A stretch of DNA of 64,000 nt from Rhodobacter sp. (GTDB lineage Bacteria; Pseudomonadota; Alphaproteobacteria; Rhodobacterales; Rhodobacteraceae). Of the stretch, positions 1 through 9,516 are shown one piece after another. Each line of letters opens with the position of its first letter. Position 1 is the first letter of the stretch. The DNA is taken from NCBI GenBank assembly GCA_020251025.1, contig JADCDI010000001.1, positions 121,038 through 185,037 on the forward strand, given 5' to 3'. A program made the position numbers and the translations under genes. Below the pieces are notes generated by a model, which was not told the origin of the DNA, did not search any database, and was given only the letters and a program-made list of their open reading frames with translations.

Positions 1-129
1 ATGACCGTTCAGATCATGCATGAGCCGGGCGGAGAGGCGGGGGTGCTGTCAATCCGGTACAACAGCCTTGAAGACCTTGATCTCTTGTGTCGCGGACTGT
101 CCGTTCTGCCCCGCGACGGGTCCGTTTAG
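1..129 (+). CDS. parB: ParB C-terminal end (gene truncated by the window edge)
   Basis: An open frame runs from the first base to a TAG at 127-129 and encodes a 42-residue tail containing GVLSIRYNSLEDLDLLCRGL. This resembles the C-terminal dimerisation segment of chromosomal ParB proteins, which ends in a G-x-L-x-I-x-Y-x-(S/T)-L-x-x-L-D pattern. ParB binds parS sites near the replication origin and loads SMC with ParA's help. The ATG at base 1 is an internal Met, not the gene start. The stop overlaps the stop of convergent hemW by three bases. The call rests on a short motif plus the neighbouring rph/rdgB/hemW/hrcA block and a parS-like site 1.5 kb away; the ParA/ParB body lies outside the window. 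Confidence 0.75.
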   Translation: MTVQIMHEPGGEAGVLSIRYNSLEDLDLLCRGLSVLPRDGSV

Positions 130-1292
130 GGTGCCAGTTCCTCGGTAAGCCTGCGAATCACCGCATTCAGTACCATGCGGCCCTGCGGCGTAGTGCGCAC
201 CCGGTCGTGGTCCGCCGTGATCAAACCCAACGCACGAAGATCCATGAGCGCAGCCGGGGGCAGCGAGAGACCCGAAATTGCCTCAAGCCGCACAGGATCC
301 AGACCTTCATTCAGTCTCAGACTCATCAGGATATACTCCTGGGCCCTCTCAATTGGCGCGATCTCATCCCTCGGAAGCTCTCCCGTCCCGCATTTCTCGA
401 CCGCGTCAAGCCAGGCCCAGGGGTGTTTCATTCCTTCCGTTGCCCAGCGTCGCCCGTTCAGTGTCAGGCGGCCATGCGCACCCGGCCCCACGCCCGCATA
501 GTCGCCGCCCCGCCAGCAGTTCAGGTTGTGCTGCGATTGCGCGCCATCCCGGGCATGGTTTGACACCTCGTAGGCAGGAAGCCCGGCTGCCGCACAAAGG
601 TCCTGGGTAATCTCGTACAGCGCCGCAGACCGGTCTTCGTCCGGCAGCCCCTTCAGGCCGCCCCTTGCATGCCTGTCACCAAAGGCCGTGCCATCCTCGA
701 TTGTAAGCTGATACAGGGAAAGATGATCCACAGCCATATCCAGGGCGCGGGTCAGCTCCTGCGCCCAGTCTTCAGGGGCCTGATCCTGCCGAGCATAGAT
801 AAGATCGAAGCTGACGCGATCATAGCAGGCTCTTGCGATATCAAAGGCAGCGATCGCATCAGCCGCAGAATGCAGCCTGCCCAGCCGCCTCAGATCTGCA
901 TCGTTCAGCGCCTGAACGCCCATTGAGAGCCGATTCACGCCCGCTGCCCGAAACGCCCGGAACCGTCCGGCTTCGACAGACCCCGGATTCGCTTCCAGTG
1001 TCACCTCCCAGTCATTTGCCACCACCCATGTGGCACGGACCCTGTCCAAAATCGCACAAACAGCGTCCGGATCCATCAGCGACGGTGTACCCCCCCCAAA
1101 GAAGACCGACTGCAGGCGCAGCCCCGCAGTATTCCTGCCGACACGATCAATCTCTGCAAGATAGGCACGCAGCCAGCGCTCCTGATCAATCCGTTCGGCG
1201 ACATGGCTGTTGAAGTCGCAATAGGGGCATTTCGACTGACAGAAAGGCCAATGGATATAAAGCCCAAGGCCCGCATCGGTTTCAGGACCCAT
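126..1292 (-). CDS. hemW: HemW, radical SAM heme chaperone (HemN-like)
   Basis: 388 residues. The radical SAM motif CQSKCPYCDF lies near residues 18-27. The third cysteine is followed by D-F, whereas true coproporphyrinogen dehydrogenase HemN has a fourth cysteine at that place, so HemW (heme-binding, heme-trafficking) is the better name. The glycine-rich SAM-binding stretch FFGGGTPSL follows, and the C-terminal HemN-type domain is present. It is the last gene of a leftward operon rph-rdgB-ridA-hemW, starting 3 bases after the ridA stop. Many databases still label this family oxygen-independent coproporphyrinogen oxidase. Confidence 0.93.
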   Translation of the reverse strand: MGPETDAGLGLYIHWPFCQSKCPYCDFNSHVAERIDQERWLRAYLAEIDRVGRNTAGLRLQSVFFGGGTPSLMDPDAVCAILDRVRATWVVANDWEVTLEANPGSVEAGRFRAFRAAGVNRLSMGVQALNDADLRRLGRLHSAADAIAAFDIARACYDRVSFDLIYARQDQAPEDWAQELTRALDMAVDHLSLYQLTIEDGTAFGDRHARGGLKGLPDEDRSAALYEITQDLCAAAGLPAYEVSNHARDGAQSQHNLNCWRGGDYAGVGPGAHGRLTLNGRRWATEGMKHPWAWLDAVEKCGTGELPRDEIAPIERAQEYILMSLRLNEGLDPVRLEAISGLSLPPAALMDLRALGLITADHDRVRTTPQGRMVLNAVIRRLTEELAP

Positions 1293-1295
1293 CGC

Positions 1296-1670
1296 TCAGC
1301 CCTTGAATGCCGTGACTTCGATCTCGACCAGCATCTCGGGGCGAATCAGACCGGCAATCACCATGGTCGCTGCCGGACGAACGTCCCCAAGGGCTTCGGC
1401 AACCACAGGCACCAAGGCATCGACCAAACCTGCCTCAACCACCGTATACTGAACGCGAACGATGTCAGCCATCGAAAACCCTGCCTCATGAAGCACCTGG
1501 CGGATGGTCGTGAAGCAGGCCCGCCCCTGGGCCGCAATGTCCGGCTGGATTTGCATCGTGACATAGTCATATCCCGTCACACCGGCGACGAAACACCAGC
1601 CACCCTTCACCACGGCCCTCGAATATCCCATCGCCGATTCAAAGGGCGATCCTGTGGAAAGACGTTTCAT
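1296..1670 (-). CDS. RidA/YjgF-family protein, atypical (lacks the family arginine)
   Basis: 124 residues from the ATG at 1670. The ORF track starts at a TTG at 1679, but the ATG forms a standard ATGA overlap with the rdgB stop and gives MKRLSTGSPFE, the normal N-terminus for this family. The C-terminal motif reads RPAATMV...LVEIEVTAF. In canonical RidA this position is P-A-R-(S/T), and the arginine anchors the imine/enamine substrate's carboxylate. Here it is alanine, so the classical 2-aminoacrylate deaminase reaction is unlikely. It more likely belongs to one of the Rid subgroups of unknown chemistry. It sits inside the rph-rdgB-ridA-hemW operon. Confidence 0.88.
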   Translation of the reverse strand: MKRLSTGSPFESAMGYSRAVVKGGWCFVAGVTGYDYVTMQIQPDIAAQGRACFTTIRQVLHEAGFSMADIVRVQYTVVEAGLVDALVPVVAEALGDVRPAATMVIAGLIRPEMLVEIEVTAFKG

Positions 1671-1678
1671 GTGAAACA
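1663..1678. promoter_or_regulatory. parS-like centromere palindrome
   Basis: The plus strand reads CGTTTCATGTGAAACA. The widely conserved bacterial parS consensus is TGTTTCACGTGAAACA, so 14 of 16 positions match and the inner 14-mer differs at one base. It lies in the rdgB/ridA overlap, about 1.5 kb from the parB end, where ParB-loading sites are expected. The mismatch at the central CG step could weaken binding. Confidence 0.5.
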
Positions 1679-2275
1679 ACCCGCCACAAGCTTGCGGAAT
1701 GCCTCCGCGCGGTGGCTGATCAGGTTCTTATCCCAGCGTTTCATTTCCCCGAACGTAAGGCTGTGGCCGTCAGGCTGAAACATCGGATCATACCCGTGGC
1801 CCCGTGTCCCGCGTGGTGGCCACACCAGGATACCGTCCGCAAACCCTTGAAATATAACGTCTTCCCCGTCTGGCCAGGCCAAAGCAAGGGTGCAGCAGAA
1901 CCGTGCCCTCCGCGGATGATCCGCCCCGGCTTCCTCGACGGCGTCCCACGTCCGGCGCATTGCCATGCCGAAGTCGCGGCCTTGAGGCGTTTCTGCCCAA
2001 TCGGCCGTGTAGACACCTGGTGCCCCGCCCAGCGCCTCAACCTCGATCCCGCTGTCATCGGCAAGGGCAGGCATACCGCTGGCACGCGCCGCGGCATGCG
2101 CCTTTATGCGTGCATTGCCGATGAAGCTGTCTTCGGTTTCGACCGGTTCGGGCAGCCCAAGCGCCGCCGCAGAGACAACATCGACATCAAAGGGCTGAAG
2201 CAGTCTCTCGATTTCTTCCCGTTTTCCGGCGTTGTGGCTGGCAATCACCAGCCGCGGCTCTGTGAACTTGCGCAT
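1667..2275 (-). CDS. rdgB: RdgB/HAM1 family XTP/dITP diphosphatase
   Basis: 202 residues, normal for the family. It hydrolyses non-canonical purine triphosphates (dITP, XTP) to monophosphates and so keeps deaminated bases out of DNA and RNA. The N-terminal SHNAGKREEI motif (substrate-binding S-x-N-x-x-K) and the metal-binding segment LADDSGIEVEALGGAPGVYT are intact. It starts 9 bases after rph ends, and its stop overlaps the ridA start (ATGA), indicating co-transcription and translational coupling. Confidence 0.96.
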   Translation of the reverse strand: MRKFTEPRLVIASHNAGKREEIERLLQPFDVDVVSAAALGLPEPVETEDSFIGNARIKAHAAARASGMPALADDSGIEVEALGGAPGVYTADWAETPQGRDFGMAMRRTWDAVEEAGADHPRRARFCCTLALAWPDGEDVIFQGFADGILVWPPRGTRGHGYDPMFQPDGHSLTFGEMKRWDKNLISHRAEAFRKLVAGCFT

Positions 2276-2284
2276 ATCGCCCCC

Positions 2285-2998
2285 TCAGGCCAGCGCGGCC
2301 CTCTGCGCTGCCACCAGCCGGCCAATTCCCGCGTCCGCAAGGTCAAGCAACTGGCCCATTTCGACACGCGAAAACGTTGCACCCTCTGCCGACATCTGAA
2401 CCTCAATGATCCGGCCCCGGCCCGTCAGAACGAAGTTCCCATCCGTCCCGGCAGCGCTGTCTTCGGCATAGTCAAGATCAAGCACGGCCTGACCGGCATA
2501 AATGCCGCAGGATACAGCCGCGACATGATCGATGATCGGATCAGACACGATTGCACCTGCTTTCAGCAGTTTATTGACAGCCAGGCGCAAGGCAACCCAG
2601 CCGCCGGTAATGGCAGCACAGCGGGTGCCGCCATCGGCCTGGATCACGTCGCAGTCGATCACGATCTGGCGTTCGCCCAAGGCAACCCTGTCGACTCCCG
2701 CGCGAAGAGCCCGCCCGATCAGGCGCTGAATTTCCTGCGTGCGCCCTGATTGCTTGCCGGATGCCGCCTCTCTGCGGTTGCGCGTATTCGTCGCGCGGGG
2801 CAGCATGCCGTATTCGGCAGTAACCCAGCCAAGGCCGGTGTTCTTCAGGAAAGGTGGAGCCTTCTCTTCCAGAGAAGCCGAACATAGCACTTGGGTTTCG
2901 CCAATCCGGATCAGGCAGGACCCCTCGGCATGCTTCATGATCCCCGTCTCGATTGAAACCGGCCGAATTTCGCTTAAATCCCGTCCTGACGGTCGCAT
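2285..2998 (-). CDS. rph: Ribonuclease PH
   Basis: 237 residues, full length. This phosphorolytic 3'-5' exoribonuclease trims tRNA 3' ends and forms a hexamer. The N-terminus MRPSGR and the segment [20 protein letters not shown], which contains the phosphate- and substrate-binding arginines, are characteristic. It is the first gene of the leftward rph-rdgB-ridA-hemW operon and is divergent from hrcA across about 127 bp. Rph next to hrcA-grpE is a familiar alphaproteobacterial arrangement. Confidence 0.97.
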   Translation of the reverse strand: MRPSGRDLSEIRPVSIETGIMKHAEGSCLIRIGETQVLCSASLEEKAPPFLKNTGLGWVTAEYGMLPRATNTRNRREAASGKQSGRTQEIQRLIGRALRAGVDRVALGERQIVIDCDVIQADGGTRCAAITGGWVALRLAVNKLLKAGAIVSDPIIDHVAAVSCGIYAGQAVLDLDYAEDSAAGTDGNFVLTGRGRIIEVQMSAEGATFSRVEMGQLLDLADAGIGRLVAAQRAALA

Positions 2999-3125
2999 GG
3001 GCTGGGCTCCTTTGATGCCGCAGTCAGATACCCGCCCCTGCCCCGGCGATGCAAGCCCGATTGACGCAACCGGCCCCGGCCCCTTACCGTCGGGTCCCCC
3101 AGCAAAGACACGCCCCGTACCCGAT

Positions 3126-4196
3126 ATGGCAGATAACCCAAGCCTTCTTGCCGAAATGAACGACCGCTCGCGCGAGGTTTTCCGCCGGGTCGTCGAGGGC
3201 TACCTTGCCTCAGGCGATCCTGTCGGATCCCGCACCCTGACACGCACGATGCAGGAGAAGATCAGCGCAGCAACAATCCGCAACGTGATGCAGGACCTCG
3301 AGTATCTGGGCCTGCTGGACAGCCCCCATGTTTCTGCCGGCCGGATACCCACACAGCTTGGTCTGCGCATGTTTGTCGATGGCCTTATGGAAATCGGTGT
3401 GGTCGCCGACGCAGACCGCGAAAAGATCGACGCCAGCCTTGCTGCAAATGACCGCGACATGCCCGCCTTGCTGGACAAGATCGGCGCGACCCTGTCCGGG
3501 CTTACCCAAGGTGCCAGTCTTGTGCTGACCCCGAAGCGGCAGGCACCGATCCGGCATATCGAGTTTCTGAGCTTGTCCCCCGACCGCGCCCTTGTCGTGC
3601 TGGTCTTCGCCGACGGTACGGTCGAAAACCGCATCTTTACCCCGCCCGCCGGCCAGACGCCTTCTTCGATGCGCGAGGCTGCGAACTTTGTGAATGCCTT
3701 GGCCGAAGGACGCACCCTGGGCGACCTGCGCCAGAAGATCAGCCAGGAAATCTCCCAGCGCCGGCAAGAGATTGACACGCTGGCGCGCGATCTTGTCGAA
3801 AGCGGTATGGCCCTTTGGGAAAACGCCGGAGAGCCGCACGAACGGCTGATCGTGCGCGGGCGGGCAAACCTGATCGACGAAACAGCCGAAGTGCAGGATG
3901 TGAACCGGATTCGCCGCCTTTTCGATGACCTCGAACGCAAACGCGACATCGCCGAGTTTCTTGACCTCACCGAACAGGGCGAGGGGGTGCGGATCTTTAT
4001 CGGCTCGGAGAACAAGCTTTTCTCGCTTTCGGGTTCCTCTCTGGTGGTCTCTCCCTATATGAACGCAGACCGCAAGATCATCGGTGCGGTCGGGGTCATT
4101 GGCCCCACGCGGCTTAACTATGGCCGCATCGTGCCGATTGTCGATTATACGGCTCAGTTGGTCGGAAAGCTTGTTTCTGATCGCGGCAAGGGATGA
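3126..4196 (+). CDS. hrcA: HrcA heat-inducible transcription repressor
   Basis: The listed 485-residue ORF extends too far upstream, across the divergent rph region. The ATG at 3126 gives 356 residues, matching HrcA length and N-terminus (winged-helix domain with [11 protein letters not shown] and [18 protein letters not shown]). The GAF-like dimerisation region and the C-terminal conserved segment [16 protein letters not shown] follow. HrcA represses groESL or dnaK operons through CIRCE elements and needs GroEL for activity. I saw no CIRCE repeat upstream of it here. It is 7 bases upstream of grpE. Confidence 0.96.
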   Translation: MADNPSLLAEMNDRSREVFRRVVEGYLASGDPVGSRTLTRTMQEKISAATIRNVMQDLEYLGLLDSPHVSAGRIPTQLGLRMFVDGLMEIGVVADADREKIDASLAANDRDMPALLDKIGATLSGLTQGASLVLTPKRQAPIRHIEFLSLSPDRALVVLVFADGTVENRIFTPPAGQTPSSMREAANFVNALAEGRTLGDLRQKISQEISQRRQEIDTLARDLVESGMALWENAGEPHERLIVRGRANLIDETAEVQDVNRIRRLFDDLERKRDIAEFLDLTEQGEGVRIFIGSENKLFSLSGSSLVVSPYMNADRKIIGAVGVIGPTRLNYGRIVPIVDYTAQLVGKLVSDRGKG

Positions 4197-4203
4197 AGGA
4201 CAG

Positions 4204-4758
4204 ATGACAAAAGACGGCAACATACCCCAGGATCAGCAATTGGCCGAAGATATCGCCGAAGATATGGCCGATTCCGTAGATGCCTTCACGGCAGAGCTGG
4301 AACAGCTTCGCGCAGAGCGCGACGAATTGAAGGAACGCTTCATCCGCGTCCTTGCCGATGCCGAGAACGCGCGCAAGCGCGGCGAGCGCGACCGGCGCGA
4401 AGCCGAACAATACGGCGGCTCGCGTCTGGCCCGTGACATGCTTCCCGTTTACGACAATTTGCGGCGCGCCCTCGATGCCGCCACCGACGATCAGCGCCTT
4501 CAGGCCGCCGCGCTGATCGAAGGGGTGGAATTGACGATGCGCGAGCTGACCAATGTCCTGACCAGGCATGGCGTCAAGCCGATCTCTCCGGCAATCGGTG
4601 ACAGCTTCGATCCGCAACAGCATGAGGCGATGTTCGAGGCCCCGCTTCCGGGGACCCGGGCGGGCCAGATCATTCAGGTGATGACCGAAGGGTTCCTGCT
4701 GCATGATCGCCTGCTGCGCCCGGCTCAGGTGGGCGTTTCGTCAAATACCCAAGACTGA
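4204..4758 (+). CDS. grpE: GrpE, nucleotide exchange factor for DnaK
   Basis: 184 residues from the ATG at 4204, preceded by a GAAGGA ribosome-binding site that overlaps the end of hrcA. The protein has an acidic N-terminal tail, a long helical dimerisation region (ELEQLRAERDELKERFIRVLADAENARKR) and a C-terminal beta domain with GDSFDPQQHEAM. It releases ADP from DnaK and serves as a thermosensor. The ORF-track start 120 bases upstream lies inside hrcA and is rejected. Confidence 0.96.
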   Translation: MTKDGNIPQDQQLAEDIAEDMADSVDAFTAELEQLRAERDELKERFIRVLADAENARKRGERDRREAEQYGGSRLARDMLPVYDNLRRALDAATDDQRLQAAALIEGVELTMRELTNVLTRHGVKPISPAIGDSFDPQQHEAMFEAPLPGTRAGQIIQVMTEGFLLHDRLLRPAQVGVSSNTQD

Positions 4759-4854
4759 CGCAGGCTTCAGGGCAACAAACGGGCCTATGCGCCGCCCTCT
4801 GCGCCTCTGGCGCGCATCTTCCGGCGGCGTTCTTGCAGGCACAAGCAGGCAGGA

Positions 4855-7500
4855 TCAGTGCCGGATCATGCTGCGCAGTTCGTAGATCAGGCGCAGGGCG
4901 TCCATCGGGGTCAGATCGTCCGGGTGAATTCCGCTCAGGCGCGCCTCGACCTCAGACGGTTCAGGCCTGGCGGGAGCTGCCCGTGCAGGCGCAGCCCGGA
5001 ACAGCGGCAAGTCATCGACCAGCGCCGCAGGGCGTGACCCGCCGGCGCGGTCACCTGATTCGAGCGTTTCCAGGATCGTGCGGGCGCGTTCGATGACGGC
5101 GGCGGGAAGTCCCGCAAGCTTGGCAACCTGCACGCCATAGGACCGATCCGCAGCCCCTTCCCGCACCTCGTGCAGGAAGATGATCTGGCCATCCCACTCC
5201 TTGACGGTGACGGTCGCGTTTTCCAAGCCGGGCAATTTGCCTGCCAGGGCCGTCATCTCGTGATAATGCGTGGCGAACAGCGCACGGCAGCGGTTGACGT
5301 CGTGCAGATGCTCCAGCGTGGCCCAGGCGATGGACAGACCGTCATAAGTGGCGGTCCCCCGCCCGATCTCGTCCAGAATGACCAGCGCCCGGTCATCGGC
5401 CTGGTTCAGGATCGCTGCCGTTTCCACCATCTCGACCATGAAGGTGGACCGCCCTCGTGCCAGGTCGTCCGATGCGCCGACCCGGCAGAACAGCTGGCTC
5501 ACCAGCCCGATATGGGCCCGCGTCGCCGGAACAAAGCTTCCGGCCTGTGCCAGAAGGGCAATCAGGGCATTCTGGCGCAGGAAGGTGGACTTTCCCGCCA
5601 TGTTGGGGCCTGTCAGCAGCCAGAGTGCCGGCGTCTCTGCGGTTGTCAGCACACAGTTGTTGGCAACAAAGGTGCCGCCGCCCTGACGGCGCAGCGCGCG
5701 TTCCACCACCGGGTGGCGGCCCCCGGTGACCCAGAAGGCGCGACTGTCCGTCACCACAGGCTCGACCCAGCTCTCTGCCGCAGCAAGGTCGGCCAGGGCC
5801 GCAGTCAGATCAATCTCGGCCAGGGCGCGCGCCGTCGCGGCGATCTGCCCCGCTGAAGCAAGAATTGCTGATTTCAGGCCATCATAGAGCCGCTTTTCAA
5901 TTTCAAGCGCATGATTTCCGGCGTTCAGGATGCGTGTCTCAAGGTCTGACAGCTGCACGGTGGTGAACCGCAGCAGATTGGCTGTCGTCTGACGGTGGAT
6001 GAAGGTCTCCGACAGCGGGGGCTTCAGCATCCGCTCTGCATGCAGGTCCGTTGTTTCTATGAAATAGCCCAGAACGTTGTTGTGCTTGATCTTCAGGCTC
6101 TGGATGCCGCTCAGCGCGGCATAGTCCGCCTGAAGCGCGGCAATCACGGCGCGCCCCTCGTCGCGAAGGCGGCGTGCCTCATCAAGGGCGGGGTCGTGGC
6201 CTGCCGCAATAAAGCCGCCGTCCCGTGCCAAAAGCGGCAGATCCGGGACCAGGGCGGCCCCCAGCATGGCGATCAGCGCAGAATGCCCGGTCAGCTCTGC
6301 TGCCGCCCGCGCCAGCAGCGGCGGTGCATCTTCAAGGCGCGCGGCCACTGCCTCTGCCACCGCAAGACCGGTGCGGATCGCGCCCAGATCGCGCGGTCCC
6401 CCCCGATCCAGGGCCAGCCGCGACAGTGCGCGGTCGATGTCCGGAACCTGACGCAGGTCGGACCGCAAGCCATCGCGCCGAAGGCCCTGTTCTGCCAGAA
6501 ACCGCACTGCGTCAAGCCGTGCCTGGATCACGCCAAGGTCACGCGATGGTCCGGAAAGCCGCCGCTCCAGCAGGCGCGCGCCGGCGGCCGTGACTGTCCG
6601 GTCCACGGCGGAAAGCAACGACCCCTCGCGCCCGCCAGCCAGGCCGGCGGTGATTTCCAGATTGCGCCGTGTGGCGGCATCGATCTGCATCGTGTCGCCC
6701 TGTGTCTCGGCCACAGGGGGGCGCAGCAAGGGAAGTTTGCCGCGCTGCGTCAGATCAAGATAGTCAACGATAGCGCCCATGGCAGACAGATCCGCCCTGT
6801 CGAAGGTGCCAAAGGCGTCCAGCGTGGTGACCCCGAACAGGATGCACAGCCGCCGCTCTGCCGCCGCGCTGTCAAAGCTGGACCGCGCCAAAGTCGTGGC
6901 TGCGGCACCCGAATCCGCAACCAGTTCAGACCATGCGCCTTCGCGCGCCTCGCTCAGCAGAACCTCGCGCGGGGCAAGCCGGGCAAGTTCGGGCCCAAGG
7001 CGCAGCGGCGGGCAGGACATCACACGGAATTCCCCTGTCGAGATGTCAACCCAAGCCAGGGACGCCCCCTCGCGCACCTCGGCCCAGGCGGCCAGAAAAT
7101 TGTGCCGCCGGGCATCCAGAAGGCCGTCTTCCGTCAGGGTTCCGGGGGTAACGAGGCGGACCACATCGCGGCGCACCACGGATTTGGATCCGCGTTTGCG
7201 CGCCTCGGCCGGGTCTTCCATCTGTTCGGCAATCGCCACCCGAAAGCCCTTGCGGATCAGCGTCAGCAGATAGCCCTCGGCAGAGTGCACCGGAACGCCG
7301 CACATCGCGATGTCTTCGCCCAGATGCTTGCCCCGCCGCGTCAGCGCAATATCCAGGGCCTCGCTTGCCGCAACGGCATCATCAAAGAACATCTCGTAGA
7401 AATCGCCCATCCGGTAGAACAAAAGCGCGCCCGGGTTGGCGGCCTTGATCTCCAGATATTGCGCCATCATCGGCGTGACGCTGTCTTCGGCCAATTGCAA
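4855..7500 (-). CDS. mutS: DNA mismatch repair protein MutS
   Basis: 881 residues, full length. The mismatch-reading motif [11 protein letters not shown] (F-x-E) is near residue 35. The connector, lever and clamp domains follow, then the ATPase with Walker [10 protein letters not shown] and Walker B region [17 protein letters not shown]. The C-terminal tail ends in the usual helical [15 protein letters not shown] motif that forms tetramers. MutS recognises mispairs and small loops and recruits MutL. An alternative start at the next Met pair (about residue 11, MMAQYLEIK) is possible. It is convergent with grpE, with 96 bp between. Confidence 0.97.
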   Translation of the reverse strand: MQLAEDSVTPMMAQYLEIKAANPGALLFYRMGDFYEMFFDDAVAASEALDIALTRRGKHLGEDIAMCGVPVHSAEGYLLTLIRKGFRVAIAEQMEDPAEARKRGSKSVVRRDVVRLVTPGTLTEDGLLDARRHNFLAAWAEVREGASLAWVDISTGEFRVMSCPPLRLGPELARLAPREVLLSEAREGAWSELVADSGAAATTLARSSFDSAAAERRLCILFGVTTLDAFGTFDRADLSAMGAIVDYLDLTQRGKLPLLRPPVAETQGDTMQIDAATRRNLEITAGLAGGREGSLLSAVDRTVTAAGARLLERRLSGPSRDLGVIQARLDAVRFLAEQGLRRDGLRSDLRQVPDIDRALSRLALDRGGPRDLGAIRTGLAVAEAVAARLEDAPPLLARAAAELTGHSALIAMLGAALVPDLPLLARDGGFIAAGHDPALDEARRLRDEGRAVIAALQADYAALSGIQSLKIKHNNVLGYFIETTDLHAERMLKPPLSETFIHRQTTANLLRFTTVQLSDLETRILNAGNHALEIEKRLYDGLKSAILASAGQIAATARALAEIDLTAALADLAAAESWVEPVVTDSRAFWVTGGRHPVVERALRRQGGGTFVANNCVLTTAETPALWLLTGPNMAGKSTFLRQNALIALLAQAGSFVPATRAHIGLVSQLFCRVGASDDLARGRSTFMVEMVETAAILNQADDRALVILDEIGRGTATYDGLSIAWATLEHLHDVNRCRALFATHYHEMTALAGKLPGLENATVTVKEWDGQIIFLHEVREGAADRSYGVQVAKLAGLPAAVIERARTILETLESGDRAGGSRPAALVDDLPLFRAAPARAAPARPEPSEVEARLSGIHPDDLTPMDALRLIYELRSMIRH

Positions 7501-7833
7501 ATCCCCCCATCCGGAGGGAGCCTACAAAACCACACCCCGCGCGGAAAGCGGCATTTCGCAGCCTGCCCGCCGCCGCGCACGGGTTCCGTCAGGATGCTGC
7601 GCAACTGCGGGGGCGGGGGGGTTGACGGCGATCCGGAACCTAGGCCCCAAGACTGTCAATCATGCTGGCCGCGCCCAACCTATGGGGCAGGGCGGTGAAA
7701 CCCTTGCAGCACCAGACGACATCAGGGGGCCGGGCGGCAAGGTCGGCGGTCCATGTGTCGCTGCCCTCAGGGTAAGGCAGGCCGGGGCGGCGCAGGCCCG
7801 GCCGCAGGCATCGAGACCGAACGCCTTCCTGGC
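7501..7833. other. Intergenic stretch without a confident gene
   Basis: 333 bases between msrA and mutS, both leftward. A minus-strand frame, 7640-7861, starts inside msrA and encodes a 73-residue peptide. Its end (LPHRLGAASMIDSLGA) looks protein-like, but it has no visible ribosome-binding site and I recognise no family. It may be the relic of a decayed gene. The GC-rich part near 7600-7620 (gggggcgggggggtt) is probably the mutS upstream region. Confidence 0.4.
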
Positions 7834-8475
7834 CTAATTGCCGACCGCGGCGGGCCCCCACAGCTGGGTTAGCCGCGCGTCCCTGCCGCAGGCTGCGCGG
7901 TAAAGCTTGTAGGCCGATGCCTTGGTGCGCGGACCAAAGCGGGTGATGATGATGTCCCCGCTTTTGTAGTAATCCTGATGATAGTCTTCGGCGGCATAAA
8001 ACGGGCTGGATGGCAGGATTTTCGTCGCAATCGGGGTGCCCAGTTGCTGCTCTGCCTTCGCACTTGCGGCTTGCGCCGCCGCACGTTCGGCCGGGCCGTT
8101 CACGAAGATCGCGGTGCGATAGCTGTCGCCCCGGTCACAGAACTGTCCGCCCGCATCGGTCGGATCGATTGATCGGAAAAACCGCTCCAACAGCTCGGCA
8201 TAGCTGACCCTGGTCTCATCATAGGTGATCTGCACCGCTTCATAGTGCCCTGTGCCGCCTGCGGTGACCTGTTTGTAGGTCGGACTGGCCGTGGTGCCGC
8301 CGGCAAAGCCCGAGACAACCGATGTCACGCCCGGCACGGCTTCGAAATCCTTCTCGACGCACCAGAAGCAGCCCCCGGCCAGAACGGCCGTCTTCTGCTC
8401 CGCCTGGGCTGCGCCCAGCCCCAGCCAAAGTCCCAAACCCAGCCCAAAAACGGCCTCTTTCACCCGGATCTTCAT
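7834..8475 (-). CDS. msrA: Secreted peptide-methionine (S)-S-oxide reductase MsrA
   Basis: 213 residues from the ATG at 8475, which follows a GGGGAGAG ribosome-binding site. The 325-residue ORF start is an upstream artefact. A signal peptide (residues 1-23, ending GLGAAQA) precedes the catalytic motif [27 protein letters not shown] and the YHQDYY motif are conserved MsrA features. A C-terminal Cys (AACGRD) may act as the resolving or recycling residue. It reduces methionine-S-sulfoxide in proteins, here in the periplasm. No msrB is adjacent. Confidence 0.93.
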   Translation of the reverse strand: MKIRVKEAVFGLGLGLWLGLGAAQAEQKTAVLAGGCFWCVEKDFEAVPGVTSVVSGFAGGTTASPTYKQVTAGGTGHYEAVQITYDETRVSYAELLERFFRSIDPTDAGGQFCDRGDSYRTAIFVNGPAERAAAQAASAKAEQQLGTPIATKILPSSPFYAAEDYHQDYYKSGDIIITRFGPRTKASAYKLYRAACGRDARLTQLWGPAAVGN

Positions 8476-8616
8476 TACAACTCTCCCCAGTGGCGCTAGG
8501 ATGGGATGGCAGGGGCCCGGCGTCCATTCACCACGCCGTGTGTCACGCAAGGGTGATCGCCCCCCCTTGGCCCCGCCCCGCCGCAGCGATAGCCTGCCCC
8601 GAAGCGCGGAGGTACC

Positions 8617-9516
8617 ATGACCGATCACATATTCAGCCACCAGGCCAAGGAAGACGCCCGAAACGAGGCGATCCTGATCTATGTCAACGGGCGCATCCTG
8701 CCAAAGGCCGAGGCTGTGGTTTCGGTCTATGACGCCGGTTTCATGCTGGGCGATGGCGTATGGGAGGGGATCCGGCTCTACAACGGCCGCTGGGCCTTCC
8801 TGGACGAGCACATCGAACGTCTGTTCGAGGCGGCAAAAGCCATCGATCTTGACATCGCGATGACGCCGGATCAGGTAAAATCCGCCTTGTCAGAGACACA
8901 AAAGGCCAATGGCATGACGACCGATGCCCATGCCCGCCTGATGGTGACGCGCGGGGTCAAGACGCGGCCCTTCCAGCATCCGAAGCTGTCGCAGCGTGGC
9001 CCGACCGTGGCGATCATCATGGAACATTCCCGCCCCGAACTGCCGCGTCCGATCCGCCTTGCCACCGTTCCCCACATGCGCGGCCTGCCGATGACGCAGG
9101 ACCCGAAGCTGAACAGCCACAGCAAGCTGAACTGCATCCTGGCCTGCATCGCTGCCGAAAAGGCGGGCGCGGATGAGGCGCTGATGCTGGATGTCCATGG
9201 GTTCGTGAACACGACCAACGCCTGCAACTTCTTCATCGTGCGCAAGGGTCAGGTCTGGACCAGCACCGGCGACTACTGCATGAACGGTATCACGCGGGGC
9301 AAGGTCATCGCGCTGTGCCGCGACAATGGTATTCCAGTGTTTCAGCGCAATTTCAGCCTTGTTGATGTCTATTCCGCTGAAGAGGCGTTTCTGACCGGCA
9401 CCTTCGGCGCGCAGACACCCGTGGGTGTGGTCGACGGGCGCCGGATCGGCACCGGGCAGATGGGGCCGATGACCGAACGCCTGCGGACACTTTACAAGGC
9501 ACTGGTGGCCGCATGA
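8617..9516 (+). CDS. Class IV (fold-type IV) PLP aminotransferase, BCAT/D-amino-acid type
   Basis: 299 residues with GCGGAGG ribosome-binding site 6 bases before ATG. Typical fold-IV features are visible: [29 protein letters not shown] at the N-terminus, the candidate PLP-lysine in [13 protein letters not shown], and the phosphate-cup region [14 protein letters not shown] with GITRG. Family members transfer amino groups of branched-chain or D-amino acids, or act as 4-amino-4-deoxychorismate lyase; the exact substrate cannot be read from sequence. The next gene starts inside its stop codon (ATGA), so the two products are probably made together. Confidence 0.88.
   Translation: MTDHIFSHQAKEDARNEAILIYVNGRILPKAEAVVSVYDAGFMLGDGVWEGIRLYNGRWAFLDEHIERLFEAAKAIDLDIAMTPDQVKSALSETQKANGMTTDAHARLMVTRGVKTRPFQHPKLSQRGPTVAIIMEHSRPELPRPIRLATVPHMRGLPMTQDPKLNSHSKLNCILACIAAEKAGADEALMLDVHGFVNTTNACNFFIVRKGQVWTSTGDYCMNGITRGKVIALCRDNGIPVFQRNFSLVDVYSAEEAFLTGTFGAQTPVGVVDGRRIGTGQMGPMTERLRTLYKALVAA

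Noticed and set aside
5995-7698. 567-residue plus-strand ORF opposite mutS
   Set aside because: It is the antisense shadow of mutS, Arg/Gln/Pro/Gly-rich with no domain or start signal. High GC content keeps antisense frames open.
7640-7861. 73-residue minus-strand ORF overlapping the end of msrA
   Set aside because: No ribosome-binding site, overlaps an established gene and matches no family I know. Kept only as a note in the gap entry.
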